Assembly: GCA_029582155.1 (NCBI GenBank)
Contig: CM055907.1
Location: 10,949,874 to 11,013,873 of the forward strand
Source: Panopea generosa
Taxonomy: Eukaryota > Mollusca > Bivalvia > Adapedonta > Hiatellidae
Direction: 5' to 3'
Length of the DNA: 64,000 bases
This document shows positions 12,769 through 21,480 of the stretch, piece after piece (the stretch's first letter is position 1; each line of letters opens with the position of its first letter). The notes under the pieces were generated by a model. It was not told the origin of the DNA. It was given only the letters and a program-made list of their open reading frames with translations, and searched no databases. The position numbers and the translations under genes are program-made.

Positions 12769-14435
12769 TTTCAGATGAGATTGAGAGTTGGTCTTTATGA
12801 AACTCACCTTTCTGATTGGTTGAGGGTGTTTCCAAGGCAACAAATGTTGATTATACGCACAGAAGATTATCACAAAAATGTGGAGAACGTTCTGAAAACA
12901 GTTTTCAGTTTCTTACAGATAAGTAAGTGATACGTATGTTGATTGTATGTGTTGTCAACAATACATTATAGTGAGTAAGCTCATCATCATACTGTTAAAC
13001 TGCCTCAGCCGCCTCTAAAATTCATTTCTATAATTCAGAAACTTTGTGTGCTGTTGTCATTTAACTTTCAGAAGAACTGCCAAAAGACGCTTTATAATTC
13101 CGTTTAACTTTAAGAAGAACTGCCAAACAACGCTTTATAATTTCATTTAACTTTAAGAAGAACTGCCAAAAGATGCTTTATAATTTCATTTAACTTTCAG
13201 AAGAACTGCCAAAATATGCTTTATAATTTCATTTAACTTTCAGAAGAACTGCCAAAAAGACGCTTTATAATTCCGTTAAACTTTCAGAAGAACTGCCAAA
13301 CAACGCTTTATAATTTCATTTAACTTTCAGAAGAACTGTCAAAAGATGCTTTAAATTTTCATTTAACTTTCAGAAGAACTGCCAAAAGATGCTTTATAAT
13401 TTCATTTAACTTTCAGAAGAACTGCCAAAAGATGATTTATAATTTCATTTAACTTTCAGAAGAACTGCCAAAATATGCTTTATAATTTCATTTAACTTTC
13501 AGAAGAACTGCCAAAAAGACGCTTTATAATTCCGTTTAACTTTCAGAAGAACTGCCAAAAAGACGCTTTATAATTTTGTTTAACTTTCAGAAGAACTGCC
13601 AAAAAGACGCTTTATAATTTCGTTTAACTTTCAGAAGAACTGCTAAAAGACGCTTTATAATTTCATTTAACTTTCAGAAGAACTGCCAAAAAGACGCTTT
13701 ATAATTCCATTTAACTTTCAGAAGAACTGCCAAAAAGACGCATTACAATTTCGTTTAACTTTCTCAGAAGAACTGCCAAATGACGCTTTATAATTCCATT
13801 TAACTTTCAGAAGAACTGTCAAAAGATGCTTTATAATTCCATTAACTTTCAGAAGAACTGCCAAAAGACGCTTTATAATTCAGAAACTCTCTTGTTATAT
13901 AGAAATGGGATACAAAACTAGGTTTATAGTAGGTCGAAATCTGTTTTCAATGTCAATAAAGCCTACAAGAAAATGGACGCTGAATTGCAAGATAAAACAT
14001 TGAAATTTTGGCTGCCATCTTGGATTTCGGGTATTTTGTCCATTATCGCCGGACCAAATATTTATACTCTGACCTATACTGGGTTCCAGGTATTTGTATC
14101 TACTAAAAACAAGCATGAGATCTTGGTGTCATTCTCATGTATGGTCAAGAGAAATTTCGTGAGGTTGAATCCGGACTATTTCATAAAAAAAACTGCATAA
14201 AGACGATTTAAAATTCAGGAACTCTAGGTGTACTGTTGCCATTTTACTTTCAGAGGAACTGCCTAAAGACGGGGTTGACGCTATTACAATGAACAAAAAA
14301 AGTAACGTGCAAACCAAGCACTCCGTTATGCTCGAGGAAACGAAAACACTTCTGTACGAGTTTTACGAGCCTTTTAATCGAAGATTGTCACTGCTGCTAA
14401 ATGATACACGTTTTTACTGGCACCGTCGACACTAA
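2587..14435 (+). CDS. CHST15-like: Carbohydrate sulfotransferase, CHST15 (GalNAc4S-6ST)-like, 7 exons
   Basis: Predicted Golgi type II membrane enzyme that transfers sulfate from PAPS to a sulfated glycosaminoglycan. Seven exons (2587-2871, 5855-6062, 7518-7634, 10970-11126, 11716-11878, 12775-12922, 14254-14435) join with matching phases into 419 residues. Seen: short basic tail, hydrophobic anchor at about 27-42, the family NPCFY segment at 106-110, 5' PAPS loop GFPKCGTT at 129-136 with Lys132, 3' phosphate motif RDPVDR at 251-256 followed by LWSDYLY with Ser259, and a C-terminal FYEPFNRRL-type helix. Human CHST15 is longer (about 560 residues); the difference is in the N-terminal stem. The ATG has A at -3. 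The poly(A) signal overlaps the stop codon. The exact acceptor sugar is inferred from family only. Confidence 0.88.
2909..3144. mobile_element. 236-bp MITE in sulfotransferase intron 1
   Basis: The terminal inverted repeats read CAGGGTCCAGTTGTTCAAAG at both ends, followed by a diverged inverted GGTTA...GTTAAGTGA segment. There is no coding capacity. It starts 37 bp after the exon 1 donor. No clear target-site duplication was seen, so the superfamily is left open. Confidence 0.75.
3180..3530. repeat. Dispersed repeat, family shared with 10050-10500 and 32829-33100
   Basis: Shared blocks include gaatttaaattattactg, gggtggcacc and a terminal aaaatgggctgaaaat/taaaaatt block in the same order. 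Divergence is high and the limits are approximate. Confidence 0.4.
3648..3955. repeat. Compound trinucleotide microsatellites
   Basis: A (CAT)n tract with internal (CAG)n near 3682-3710 and (CAC)n near 3711-3732 runs to about 3855, and a (TTC)n tract lies at 3916-3952. Long homopolymeric frames on both strands (Ile/Ser/Thr or Met/Val/Leu) are products of the repeat. Confidence 0.95.
4140..4975. repeat. 14-bp minisatellite
   Basis: About 60 units of tacatgtcacggta-type sequence, each holding the palindrome ACATGT and alternating variants (atgtcacagtat, atatcacggtat). Open frames on both strands follow from the repeat. Confidence 0.9.
4987..5063. repeat. (CT)n microsatellite
   Basis: Pure dinucleotide run of about 38 CT units following the 14-bp minisatellite. 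Confidence 0.97.
5660..5795 (-). mobile_element. tRNA-derived SINE fragment, family IV
   Basis: The minus strand reads as a tRNA-like head with an A box (gtgtaatggatagag) and a B box (ctagttcgatgcc), followed by a short tail. It ends 60 bp before sulfotransferase exon 2. Only one copy was recognised in the window. Confidence 0.55.
5855..6062 (+). CDS. CHST15-like: Sulfotransferase exon 2: 5' PAPS-binding loop
   Basis: The acceptor is a pyrimidine tract ending ctttttcag and the donor is TT|GTGAGT. Entry phase is 0 and exit phase is 1. It holds residues 96-164, including NPCFY and the PAPS loop PKCGTTDL, then HPEV and the NKESQYLEYQRF segment. Confidence 0.9.
6180..7200. repeat. Local duplications in sulfotransferase intron 2
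   Basis: A ~57-bp segment at 6189-6245 recurs at 6657-6715 (aggttttatt ... ctgctttctttgaat). About four diverged tandem units of ~65 bp (cttgatctagttcttcactg) fill 6950-7190. No coding role is seen. Confidence 0.6.
7518..7634 (+). CDS. CHST15-like: Sulfotransferase exon 3
   Basis: The acceptor is acatttcag|TG and the donor is ACAG|GTATGG. Entry and exit phases are both 1. It encodes residues 165-203, a polar, tyrosine-rich stretch ending HHMVT that links the PAPS loop to the central fold. It joins exon 2 through a split Leu codon and exon 4 through a split Gly codon. Confidence 0.82.
8200..8275. repeat. Short imperfect hairpin
   Basis: gttagaagtt..atggaattt at 8218-8238 pairs with an inverted copy at 8250-8270 around a short loop. 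It may be the core of a small palindromic element; flanks were not resolved. Confidence 0.4.
8395..8650 (-). mobile_element. tRNA-derived SINE, family II (minus copy)
   Basis: Reverse complement of the family II body: accagtaaaactgg-like tail, ctactcag, gacggtggttct-like block, cttgcggtagg and agtttgtcaaccgag. A G-rich (GGGTGT)n expansion interrupts it at 8441-8512. Open frames here are incidental. Confidence 0.6.
8651..10049. other. Intron 3 of the sulfotransferase, no gene recognised
   Basis: AT-rich intronic sequence. Several short open frames have no recognisable domain. Nothing was identified before the dispersed repeat that starts near 10050. Confidence 0.4.
10050..10500. repeat. Dispersed repeat (relative of 3180-3530 and 32829-33100)
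   Basis: Begins near gcgacttaattacacagactggcagact and carries aatttaaattattacgga, attggtg..aaacattt and taaagatgtta blocks in the same order as at 32829-33100. Boundaries are approximate. Confidence 0.45.
10970..11126 (+). CDS. CHST15-like: Sulfotransferase exon 4: RDP 3'-phosphate motif
   Basis: The acceptor is ttttgaacag|GT and the donor is GACAG|GTATCT. Entry phase is 1 and exit phase is 2. It starts GDGSVN and ends with NVKLILMMRDPVDR, the start of the 3' phosphate-binding motif of sulfotransferases. Confidence 0.9.
11290..11460 (-). mobile_element. tRNA-derived SINE, family II (minus copy)
   Basis: The minus strand reads tccgtggccg...tttggtataaagcg..., a B box gagttcgagtcc, then gtgagaaagtttgccagtta and cggtggttct. 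It lies in intron 4, between exons 4 and 5 of the sulfotransferase. Confidence 0.7.
11716..11878 (+). CDS. CHST15-like: Sulfotransferase exon 5: SDY motif
   Basis: Two AGs are available (11714-11715 and 11725-11726). The first keeps the frame and completes RDPVDR-LWSDYLYL, so it was chosen. The donor is CTTCAG|GTAATG. Exit phase is 0. Conserved cysteines appear in KDCLKY and GCAYNSS. Confidence 0.9.
12421..12529. repeat. Perfect 46-bp inverted repeat (hairpin) in intron 5
   Basis: Arms at 12421-12466 and 12484-12529 are exact reverse complements over all 46 bases, separated by a 17-base loop. A transcript would form a long uninterrupted stem on either strand. A very young MITE-like element or a hairpin RNA precursor are both possible. 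Confidence 0.9.
12728..12766. repeat. (TAT)n microsatellite next to exon 6 acceptor
   Basis: About 13 trinucleotide units lead directly into tattttcag, so the run forms part of the polypyrimidine region of the exon 6 acceptor. Confidence 0.95.
12775..12922 (+). CDS. CHST15-like: Sulfotransferase exon 6
   Basis: The acceptor follows a (TAT)n run and reads tattttcag|ATG. The donor is ATAA|GTAAGT. Entry phase is 0 and exit phase is 1. It encodes VGLYETHLSDWLRVFP and MLIIRTEDYHKN, typical of the second half of the CHST15 fold. Confidence 0.9.
13022..13885 (+). repeat. 43-bp array of 3' splice site plus exon start
   Basis: About 19 units, each tttaactttcag followed by aagaactgccaaaagacg and ctttataattt. 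The first 12 bases match the true acceptor of exon 7 (tttactttcag at 14243-14253) and the next 17 match its coding start. Entered in the gene's phase, units with AAAAGACG read K-E-L-P-K-D-A-L-stop. Units with one extra A shift frame. The sequence before the array (attcagaaac...gtgctgttgtca) also matches the sequence before exon 7, so the array grew from a duplicated intron-exon junction. Confidence 0.9.
14254..14435 (+). CDS. CHST15-like: Sulfotransferase exon 7: C terminus and stop
   Basis: The acceptor is ttttactttcag|AGGAACTG with entry phase 1. It encodes KELPKDGVD through LLYEFYEPFNRRLSLLL to the TAA at 14433-14435. The first ~17 bases and the preceding acceptor are the source or relative of the 43-bp tandem array in the intron just upstream. 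Confidence 0.9.
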
Positions 14436-14439
14436 TAAA
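14434..14439 (+). terminator. AATAAA poly(A) signal overlapping the stop codon
   Basis: AATAAA begins with the last two bases of the sulfotransferase TAA. No other canonical hexamer was noticed in the next few dozen bases, so the 3' UTR may be very short. Confidence 0.5.
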
Positions 14440-14599
14440 AATAAGAAGTTACTGAGAACATAGAAAAGTTTTTAAAAATATGAACGATAGATTAATTTTA
14501 TAGTGCTTATATAGCAAAGTAGAGGTTAAAACGCGCAGGTGCCCTCGTGTGGAGAGCATCGCTTGGATACCATTGCTATGGTGCTCGTGCATTGAGGAT

Positions 14600-17500
14600 A
14601 CATACGCTTCTAGATTTCATATTTGTGTTACAAACGATTTGTGATATAAACATTCAAAGATGTCACATCTATGTTTCAAATACTTCTCTAGAGGACATAG
14701 CTACACTACAAATAATTCTAGATATCGCCTCTATAATACAAGCACTTCTATATATGGTAAAGCTACAACACAAACAATTCTAGATATCGCCTCTGTGATA
14801 CAAGCACTTCTATAGATGGTATAGCCACAACACAAACTACTTCTAGATATCGCCTCTATGATACAATCACTTCTATTGGTGGAAAAGCCACAACACAAAC
14901 ACTTCTAGATATCGCCTCTATGATACAAGCACTTCTATAGATGGTATAGCCACAACACAAACACTTCTAGATATCGCCTCTATGCAATAAGCACTTCTAT
15001 AGATGGTAAAGCCACAACACAAACACTTCTAGATATCGCCTCTATGATACAAGCACTTCTATAGATGGTAAAGCCACTACACAAACACTTCTAGATATCG
15101 CCTCAATGATACAAGCACTTATAAAGATGGTATAGCAACAACATAAACATTTATAGATATCGCCTCTATGATACAAGCACTTCTATAGATGGTATAGCAA
15201 CAACACAAACACTTCTAGATATCGCCTCTATGATACAAGCACTTCTATAGATGGTAAAGCCACAATACAAACACTTCTAGATATCGCCTCTATGATGCAA
15301 GCACTTCTATAGATGGTATAGAAACAACACAAACACTTCTAGATGTCACCTCTATGCTGCAAGCACTTCTATAGATGGTATAGCCACAACACAAACACTT
15401 CTAGATATCGCCTTTATGATACAAGCACTTCTATAGATGGTAAAGCCACAACACAAACTACTTCTAGATATCGCCTCTATGATACAATCACTTCTATTGG
15501 TGGAAAAGCCACAACACAAACACTTCTAGATATCGCCTCTATGATACAAGCACTTCTATAGATGGTATAGCAATAACACAAACACTTCTAGATGTCACCT
15601 ATATGATTCAGTCACTTATATAGATGACATAGCCACTATAAAACACTTCTAGATGTAGCCTCTATGACGCAAACACTTATAAAGATGACATAGCCACTAT
15701 AAAACACTTCTAGATGTCACCTCTATGTAGCAAACACTTATATAGATGACATAGCCACTATACAAACACTTCTATATGATGCAAACTTTTCTATAGATGA
15801 CATAGTCTTAATACAAACACTTCTAGATGTCACCTTTATGATACAAATTCTTGTATAAATGACATAGCCGCAACTAAAACACTTTTAGACGTCACCTCTA
15901 TGATGCAAATTCTTCTATAGATGACAAAGTCACAATATAAACACTTTTAGATGTCACCTCTTTGATGCAAACTCTTCTATAGATGACATATTCAAAATAT
16001 AAACACTTCTAGACGTCACCTCTATGATGCAAACTCTTCTATAGAGGACATAGTTGCAATACAAACACTTCTTGATGTCACCTCTATGATGCAAACACTT
16101 CTATAGATGACATAGTCTTAATACAAACACTTCTAGATGTAACCTTTATGATGCAAATTCTTGTATAAATGACATAGCCGCAACTAAAACACTTTTAGAC
16201 GTCACCTCTATGATGCAAATTCTTCTATAGATGACAAAGTCACAATATAAACAATTTTAGATGTCACCTCTTTGATGGAAACTCTTCTATAGATGACATA
16301 TTCAAAATATAAACAATATTTATCACCTCTATGATGCAAACTCTTCTATAGATGACATAGTCAAAATACAAACACTTCTAGATGTCACCTCCATGATGCA
16401 AACACATCTATAGATGATATAGCGACAATAAATACACATGTAGACGTCACCTCTATGATGCAAACATTTCTATAGATGACAAAGTCAAAATACAAACACT
16501 TCTAGACGTCACCTCTATGATGCAAACACTTCTATAGATGACATAGTCAAAATACAAACACTTGTAGACGTCACCTCTATGATGCAAACATTTCAATAGA
16601 TGATATAGCCGCTGTACAAACACTTCTATATGATGTAAACATTTCTACAGATGACATAGTCAAAATACAAACAATTCTAGACGTAACCTCTATGATGCAA
16701 ACTCTTCTATAGATGACATAGTCAAAATACAAACACTTATAGACGTCACCTCTATGATGCAAACACTTCTATAGATGATATAGCCGCTATACGAACACTT
16801 CTATATGATGCAAACATTTCTATAGATGACCAAGTCAAAATACAAACACTTATAGACGTCACCTCTATGATGCAAACTCTTCTATAGATGACAAAGTCAA
16901 AATACGAACACTTCTATATGATGCAAACATTTCTATAGATGACCAAGTCAAAAAACAAACACTTATAGACGTCACCTCTATGATGCAAACTCTTCTATAG
17001 ATGACAAAGTCAAAATACGAACACTTCTATATGATGCAAACATTTCTATAGATGACCAAGTCAAAATACAAACACTTATAGACGTCACCTCTATGATGCA
17101 AACTCTTCTATAGATGACAAAGTCAAAATACAAACACTTCTAGACGTCACCTATATGATGCAAACACTTATATAGATTACATAGCCACTATACAAACACT
17201 TATAGACGTCACATCTATGATGCAAACACTTCTATAGATGACATAGCCTCAATACAAACACTTCTAGACGTCACCTCTATGATACAAATTCTTTTATAGA
17301 TGACATAGTCAAAATACAAACACTTCTAAACGTCACCTCTATGATGCAAACTTTTCTATAGATGACATAGCCTCAATACAAACACTTCTAGACGTCACCT
17401 CTATGATACAAATTCTTTTATAGATGACATAGTCAAAATACAAACACTTCTAAACGTCACCTCTATGATGCAAACTTTTCTATAGATGACATAGTGTCAA

Positions 17501-18175
17501 TACAAACACTTCTAGATGTCACCTTTACGATGCAAACTCTTATATAGATGACATAGTCGCAAAATAAACACTTTTAGATGTCACCTCTATGATTCAAACT
17601 CTTCTATAGATGACATAGTCAAAATGCAAACATTTCTAGACGTCATCTCTATGATGCAAACTCTTTTATAGATGACATAGTCAAAATACAAACACTTCTA
17701 GATGTCACTTCTATGATGCAAACTCTTCTATAGATGACATAGTAGCAATATAAACACTTCTAGATGTCACCTCTATGATGCAAACTCTTCTATAGATGAC
17801 ATAGTTAAAATACAAACACTTCTAGATGTCACCTCTTTGATGCAAACACTTCTTTAGATGACATAGTCAAAATACAATCACTTCTAGACGTCACCTCTAT
17901 GATGCAAATATTTCTAAAGATGACATAGTAACAATATAAACACTTCTAGACGTCACCTCTATGATGCAAATTCGTCTATAGATAACATTGTCGTAATATA
18001 AACACTTTTAGATGTCACCTTTATGATGCAAACTCTTCTATAGATGACATAGTCAAAATTCAAACACTTCTAGACGTCACCTCTATGATGCAAACATTTC
18101 TATAGATGACATAGTAACAATACAAACACTTCTAGATGTCACCTCTATGATGCAAACACTTCTATAGATGACATT
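14600..18175. repeat. ~60-bp minisatellite, two subfamilies
   Basis: About 3.5 kb of head-to-tail units built on acacttctagatgtcacctc and tatgatgcaaacacttctat. The proximal part (to about 15600) uses agatatcgcctctatgatac and gatggtatagccacaac. The distal part uses agacgtcacctctatgatgc and gatgacatagtcaaaatac. Some distal blocks of about 115 bp are duplicated as higher-order units (16790-17110). Open frames are repeat products. Confidence 0.93.
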
Positions 18176-18355
18176 CCATACAGTCGCAAGGTAAATAAGA
18201 TTGGATCTGACCATACTGGTGTAGGAATTTGTCTTTGTGTCCTCATTTGCTGACTTCATATTTAGCCTCAGAAATCCTATCACGTTATTTGCTTTTTTAG
18301 CTACCCGGTAGATATGTATTTTCCAGGTAAGGGCTGTCTTATTATCGAATTCCAT
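18176..18355 (-). pseudogene. LINE reverse-transcriptase C-terminal fragment
   Basis: The minus strand translates as LTWKIHI then KKANNVIGFLRLNMKSANED and YTSMVRSNLIYLATVWN, the thumb/connection region of CR1/L2-like LINE polymerases. The same region in degraded form lies on the plus strand near 20960-21110. It is truncated by the minisatellite. Confidence 0.7.
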
Positions 18356-18666
18356 GTAGGCCTACTTGGTAACAGTGAGATATATTATTACATGTAATCA
18401 TGTTTTCGAGGACGCATCCCTTCAAAAGGCATGGGTGCTTGTAGTCTAATTTAATCGCCGTAAAAGGGATGAGAATAGACCTGTAGAGGACGATCAAATA
18501 AAAAAAAAAAAAATTATTCGACAACGTGCTTTGATAATTATACACTAAGTCAGTCATATTTCAACACTTCATACTCCAATGTACCATTGCCTCAGTCCTT
18601 CTCATTCACAAGATTATTATCTTACCATGCCACTCAGAGAAGCTAACGTTCGACACGCCAGTACTA

Positions 18667-19473
18667 GTGCAGCACAAGACTACTATCTGTCTCTCAGCCC
18701 AGTTCATAACTAGCATGAAGCTACTCATGGGTAAAGCCAAAGGTCCAGTTTGTCGTAACAAACATGTGCTACTATACCTCTGCTCCTTTTTGCTCACAGA
18801 ATCGTATGCACCCGAACCTAACTCCGGTCCTAGAATCCTAAAGTTCCCCTGCGCCATATGCAGCAAAGCATGCAAGTTGACTACGCCTTGTGTTTGCTGT
18901 GATACATGTGCCAGCTGGTATCACCAAGAATGCATGGGCATGTCAGAAATGGTCTTTAAGGCACTCACCAACTACAGCTGGGGATGTGTTCAGTGTGTGC
19001 TCCCAAACTTCTCCACAGGCATCTTTGACACAACACTATTTGAATCCAGCAACAGCTTCGCCAACGTGAGTGACACTTCCAATATCGACAGTGAGATCAG
19101 CTTCAGCTGCCCCAACGCCGCCTCATTACCACAACGACGGCACCATAGCTCCAACGCAGACGGCCAAAGCGGGAAACGGGATGACTTGCCACTCAGAGTC
19201 TTCAATGTTAACTGCCAGTCCATAAAGAGTCAAGGAAAGAAGGCGCAACTAGAAAACATAATCGCGTCAACACAAGCTAACATTGTTATCGGCTCTGAAT
19301 CCTGGTTAGACAGCAGCATCAACTCCTCTGAAGTTTTCCCACCATACTTCAAGCCTTACCAATGCGACCGACAGGATAGATCCCAGGGTGGAGGAGTATT
19401 TGTACTAGTTTCAAACACATACTCAAGCGATGAGCCAGCTGAGCTGGTGAGACTGCGAGGTGGTATGGTGTAA
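18667..19473 (+). pseudogene. LINE ORF part 1: PHD finger plus endonuclease start
   Basis: 268 codons. A Cys4-His-Cys3 PHD finger (CAIC ... CVCCDTC ... WYHQEC ... CVQC) at about residues 60-108 is followed by an APE-like endonuclease start (VFNVNCQSI ... IVIGSESWLDSSI). The frame breaks near 19460; the endonuclease continues in other frames as GTQDLYVGPFYKPPSKTDP and then from 19590. Confidence 0.8.
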
Positions 19474-19505
19474 GATAAAGGTAAAAGGTACCCAGGACCT
19501 GTACG

Positions 19506-20138
19506 TTGGCCCTTTTTACAAGCCTCCATCAAAGACAGACCCTGAATACTTTGAATAACTTCACATCTCCCTCTCTCTCTCGAATACTAAGAGGAGCACA
19601 TCTCTGGTTAGGCAGCGACTTCAATCTAGCAGACATAGACTGGGTCAACGAATGTCCACAGCCTCAAGCTCAACATATGAAGCAGTGCCAGCAACTCATA
19701 GATATTTCAAGAGATGCCTTCATTGAGCAGATTGTGGACAAACTCCACAGTATACATTATACACGCATCACAGAGTATACAAGTAATCTGCTAGACCTCT
19801 TCTTCACTAACGACAAGTCACTCATTAACCGCTGCAAAGTCCTCCCAGGCATACCCGACCATGAGGCTGTATTCATAGAGTCGAGTCTTCGTCCTATGAG
19901 AGTGAAGAGGCCAGCCAGAAAAGTACTCCAGTTTAAAAAAGCTGACTGCGATGGCATCAGAGATGAGCTGAATACCTATCTACCACAGTTCACTGAAGAA
20001 ATAGCCAGTAGCTCAGTAAATGACACATGGACTAACTTCAAAAAGAAACTCCAATCCCTGGTCAGCAAGTCCATTCCATCAAAGCTAATCTCTGGAAATA
20101 AGATCAACAAACCAAACCATGGATCACTAAAGGCGTAA
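19506..20138 (+). pseudogene. LINE ORF part 2: endonuclease C-terminus
   Basis: WLGSDFNLADIDW is the catalytic GDFN-type motif of LINE endonucleases. LLDLFFTNDKSLI and GIPDHEAVF supply the conserved D-H pair near the end of the domain. The first ~25 codons are out of frame relative to the true protein. Confidence 0.8.
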
Positions 20139-20307
20139 AGTCCCTCCACCGAAAGAGAAAAAACTGTTTTCAAAACAGAAGGCATCAGGCCAACAGAAAG
20201 ATAGGAGACAATACCAACAGGAGAGGTTCAAGGCAAGCAGCCACAGACCTGTGTCCCTCACCTGCATACCGTGTACGATGTTGTAACACATCATTGTCAG
20301 CAACATA

Positions 20308-20940
20308 ATGCGACACCTTGACAGACAAACTATTCTCACTGACTGCCAGCACAGGTTCAGAAGACGACGAAGCTGCGTAACTCAGTTACTTACACTGACC
20401 GGCGAACTTGTCAGATCACTGGACCGAAAGCGTCAGCACGACCTTGCAGTTCTAGACTTCAGTAAAGCATTTGACCATGTACCGCACAGTCGCCTGCTCA
20501 CCAAGCTTCACCATTATGGCATCAGGGGCTATACCCTGAACTGGATTGAAGCCTTCCTGACAGGTTGAACACAGCGCATAGTAGTTGATGGGGCAACATC
20601 CGAGTCGGCACCCGTTATAAGCGGCGTCCCCCAGGGAAGTGTCCTTGGACGTATTCTGTTCCTCATCTTCATCAACGACCTACAACTACAGGTGTCATCC
20701 GAATCAAGACTTTTTGCTGACGACTGTGTGGTGTACAGGGAAATCAACTCTGAACAGGACTGTCTAATCTTACAGGATGACCTGAACAAGCTAGTGGATT
20801 GGGAGAAACGCTTGGGTATGAGCTTCCGTCCAGAGAAGTGCAGTATCTTTCGTGTCCATCGCAAGGGAACACCAATTACATATGAATACTCTCTGAAGGA
20901 CCACACACGATACAGATTCAGTAACGAAGTACCTCAGAGT
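20308..20940 (+). pseudogene. LINE reverse transcriptase core
   Basis: Continuous frame apart from a TGA at 20566-20568 in LTG-stop-TQRIVVDG; the family residue is usually Arg, so a CGA to TGA CpG transition is likely. Motifs: [37 protein letters not shown] (catalytic DD) and LGMSFRPEKC. N-terminal RT blocks are deleted. Confidence 0.85.
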
Positions 20941-21480
20941 GCTCATATCCCAGAACTTCTCGTGGAACTACCATATTGACAAGACTGAAGAAGAGTAACA
21001 GCACGCTCGGCTTCCTTCGACGCAACCTACGTACCAGCAATGAAGAGGTAAAGGGTACGGCCTATAAAACACTTGTGCAACAAAACCTGGAGTATTGTTC
21101 CACAGTCTGAAACCCGTACACCAAGGACTAGACACACAAGCTGAAGATGGTTCAGCGGAGAGCTGCCAACGACCTTGTGGATATACCAGTCAGCCAGTAC
21201 CTCACCCCAGCCCAGGGACATACGAGATCCTCCCACTCAAGGAAATTCCGCCAGCCCTCTACATCCACATCATACTACAGAAACTCATCATCTTTCCGCG
21301 AACAACTTCAGTATGGAACAGCCTACCTGCCGGCGTAGCAGACGCCCCTGGCTTGATATCCTTCAAGCAGGAGCTATCAACACTCTTATTCTAGTCCGTA
21401 GGGGTCCAGCAACAAGTAGTGTTTAGTGATTCATATTGCTGTGCCGGCAGCGGCCACCGTAACCGGAGAGGACTGGGTTG

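Larger units (their letters stand above)
18620..21480 (+). mobile_element. Degenerate non-LTR retrotransposon (PHD, endonuclease, RT)
   Basis: A decayed LINE of the Jockey/CR1/L2-like group. In order: PHD finger and endonuclease N-terminus (18667-19473), frameshifted endonuclease C-terminus (19506-20138), a deletion removing the linker and first RT blocks (about 20140-20240), RT palm with [10 protein letters not shown] and FADDCVVY (20308-20940), and the terminal WNSLPAGVADAPGLISFK block ending at 21394. Frameshifts and one in-frame stop show it is inactive. It is more GC-rich than its surroundings. Confidence 0.88.

Noticed and set aside
13022..18175. Regular arrays that might be taken for CRISPR
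   Set aside because: Units are contiguous tandem repeats without unique spacers, in a eukaryotic context.
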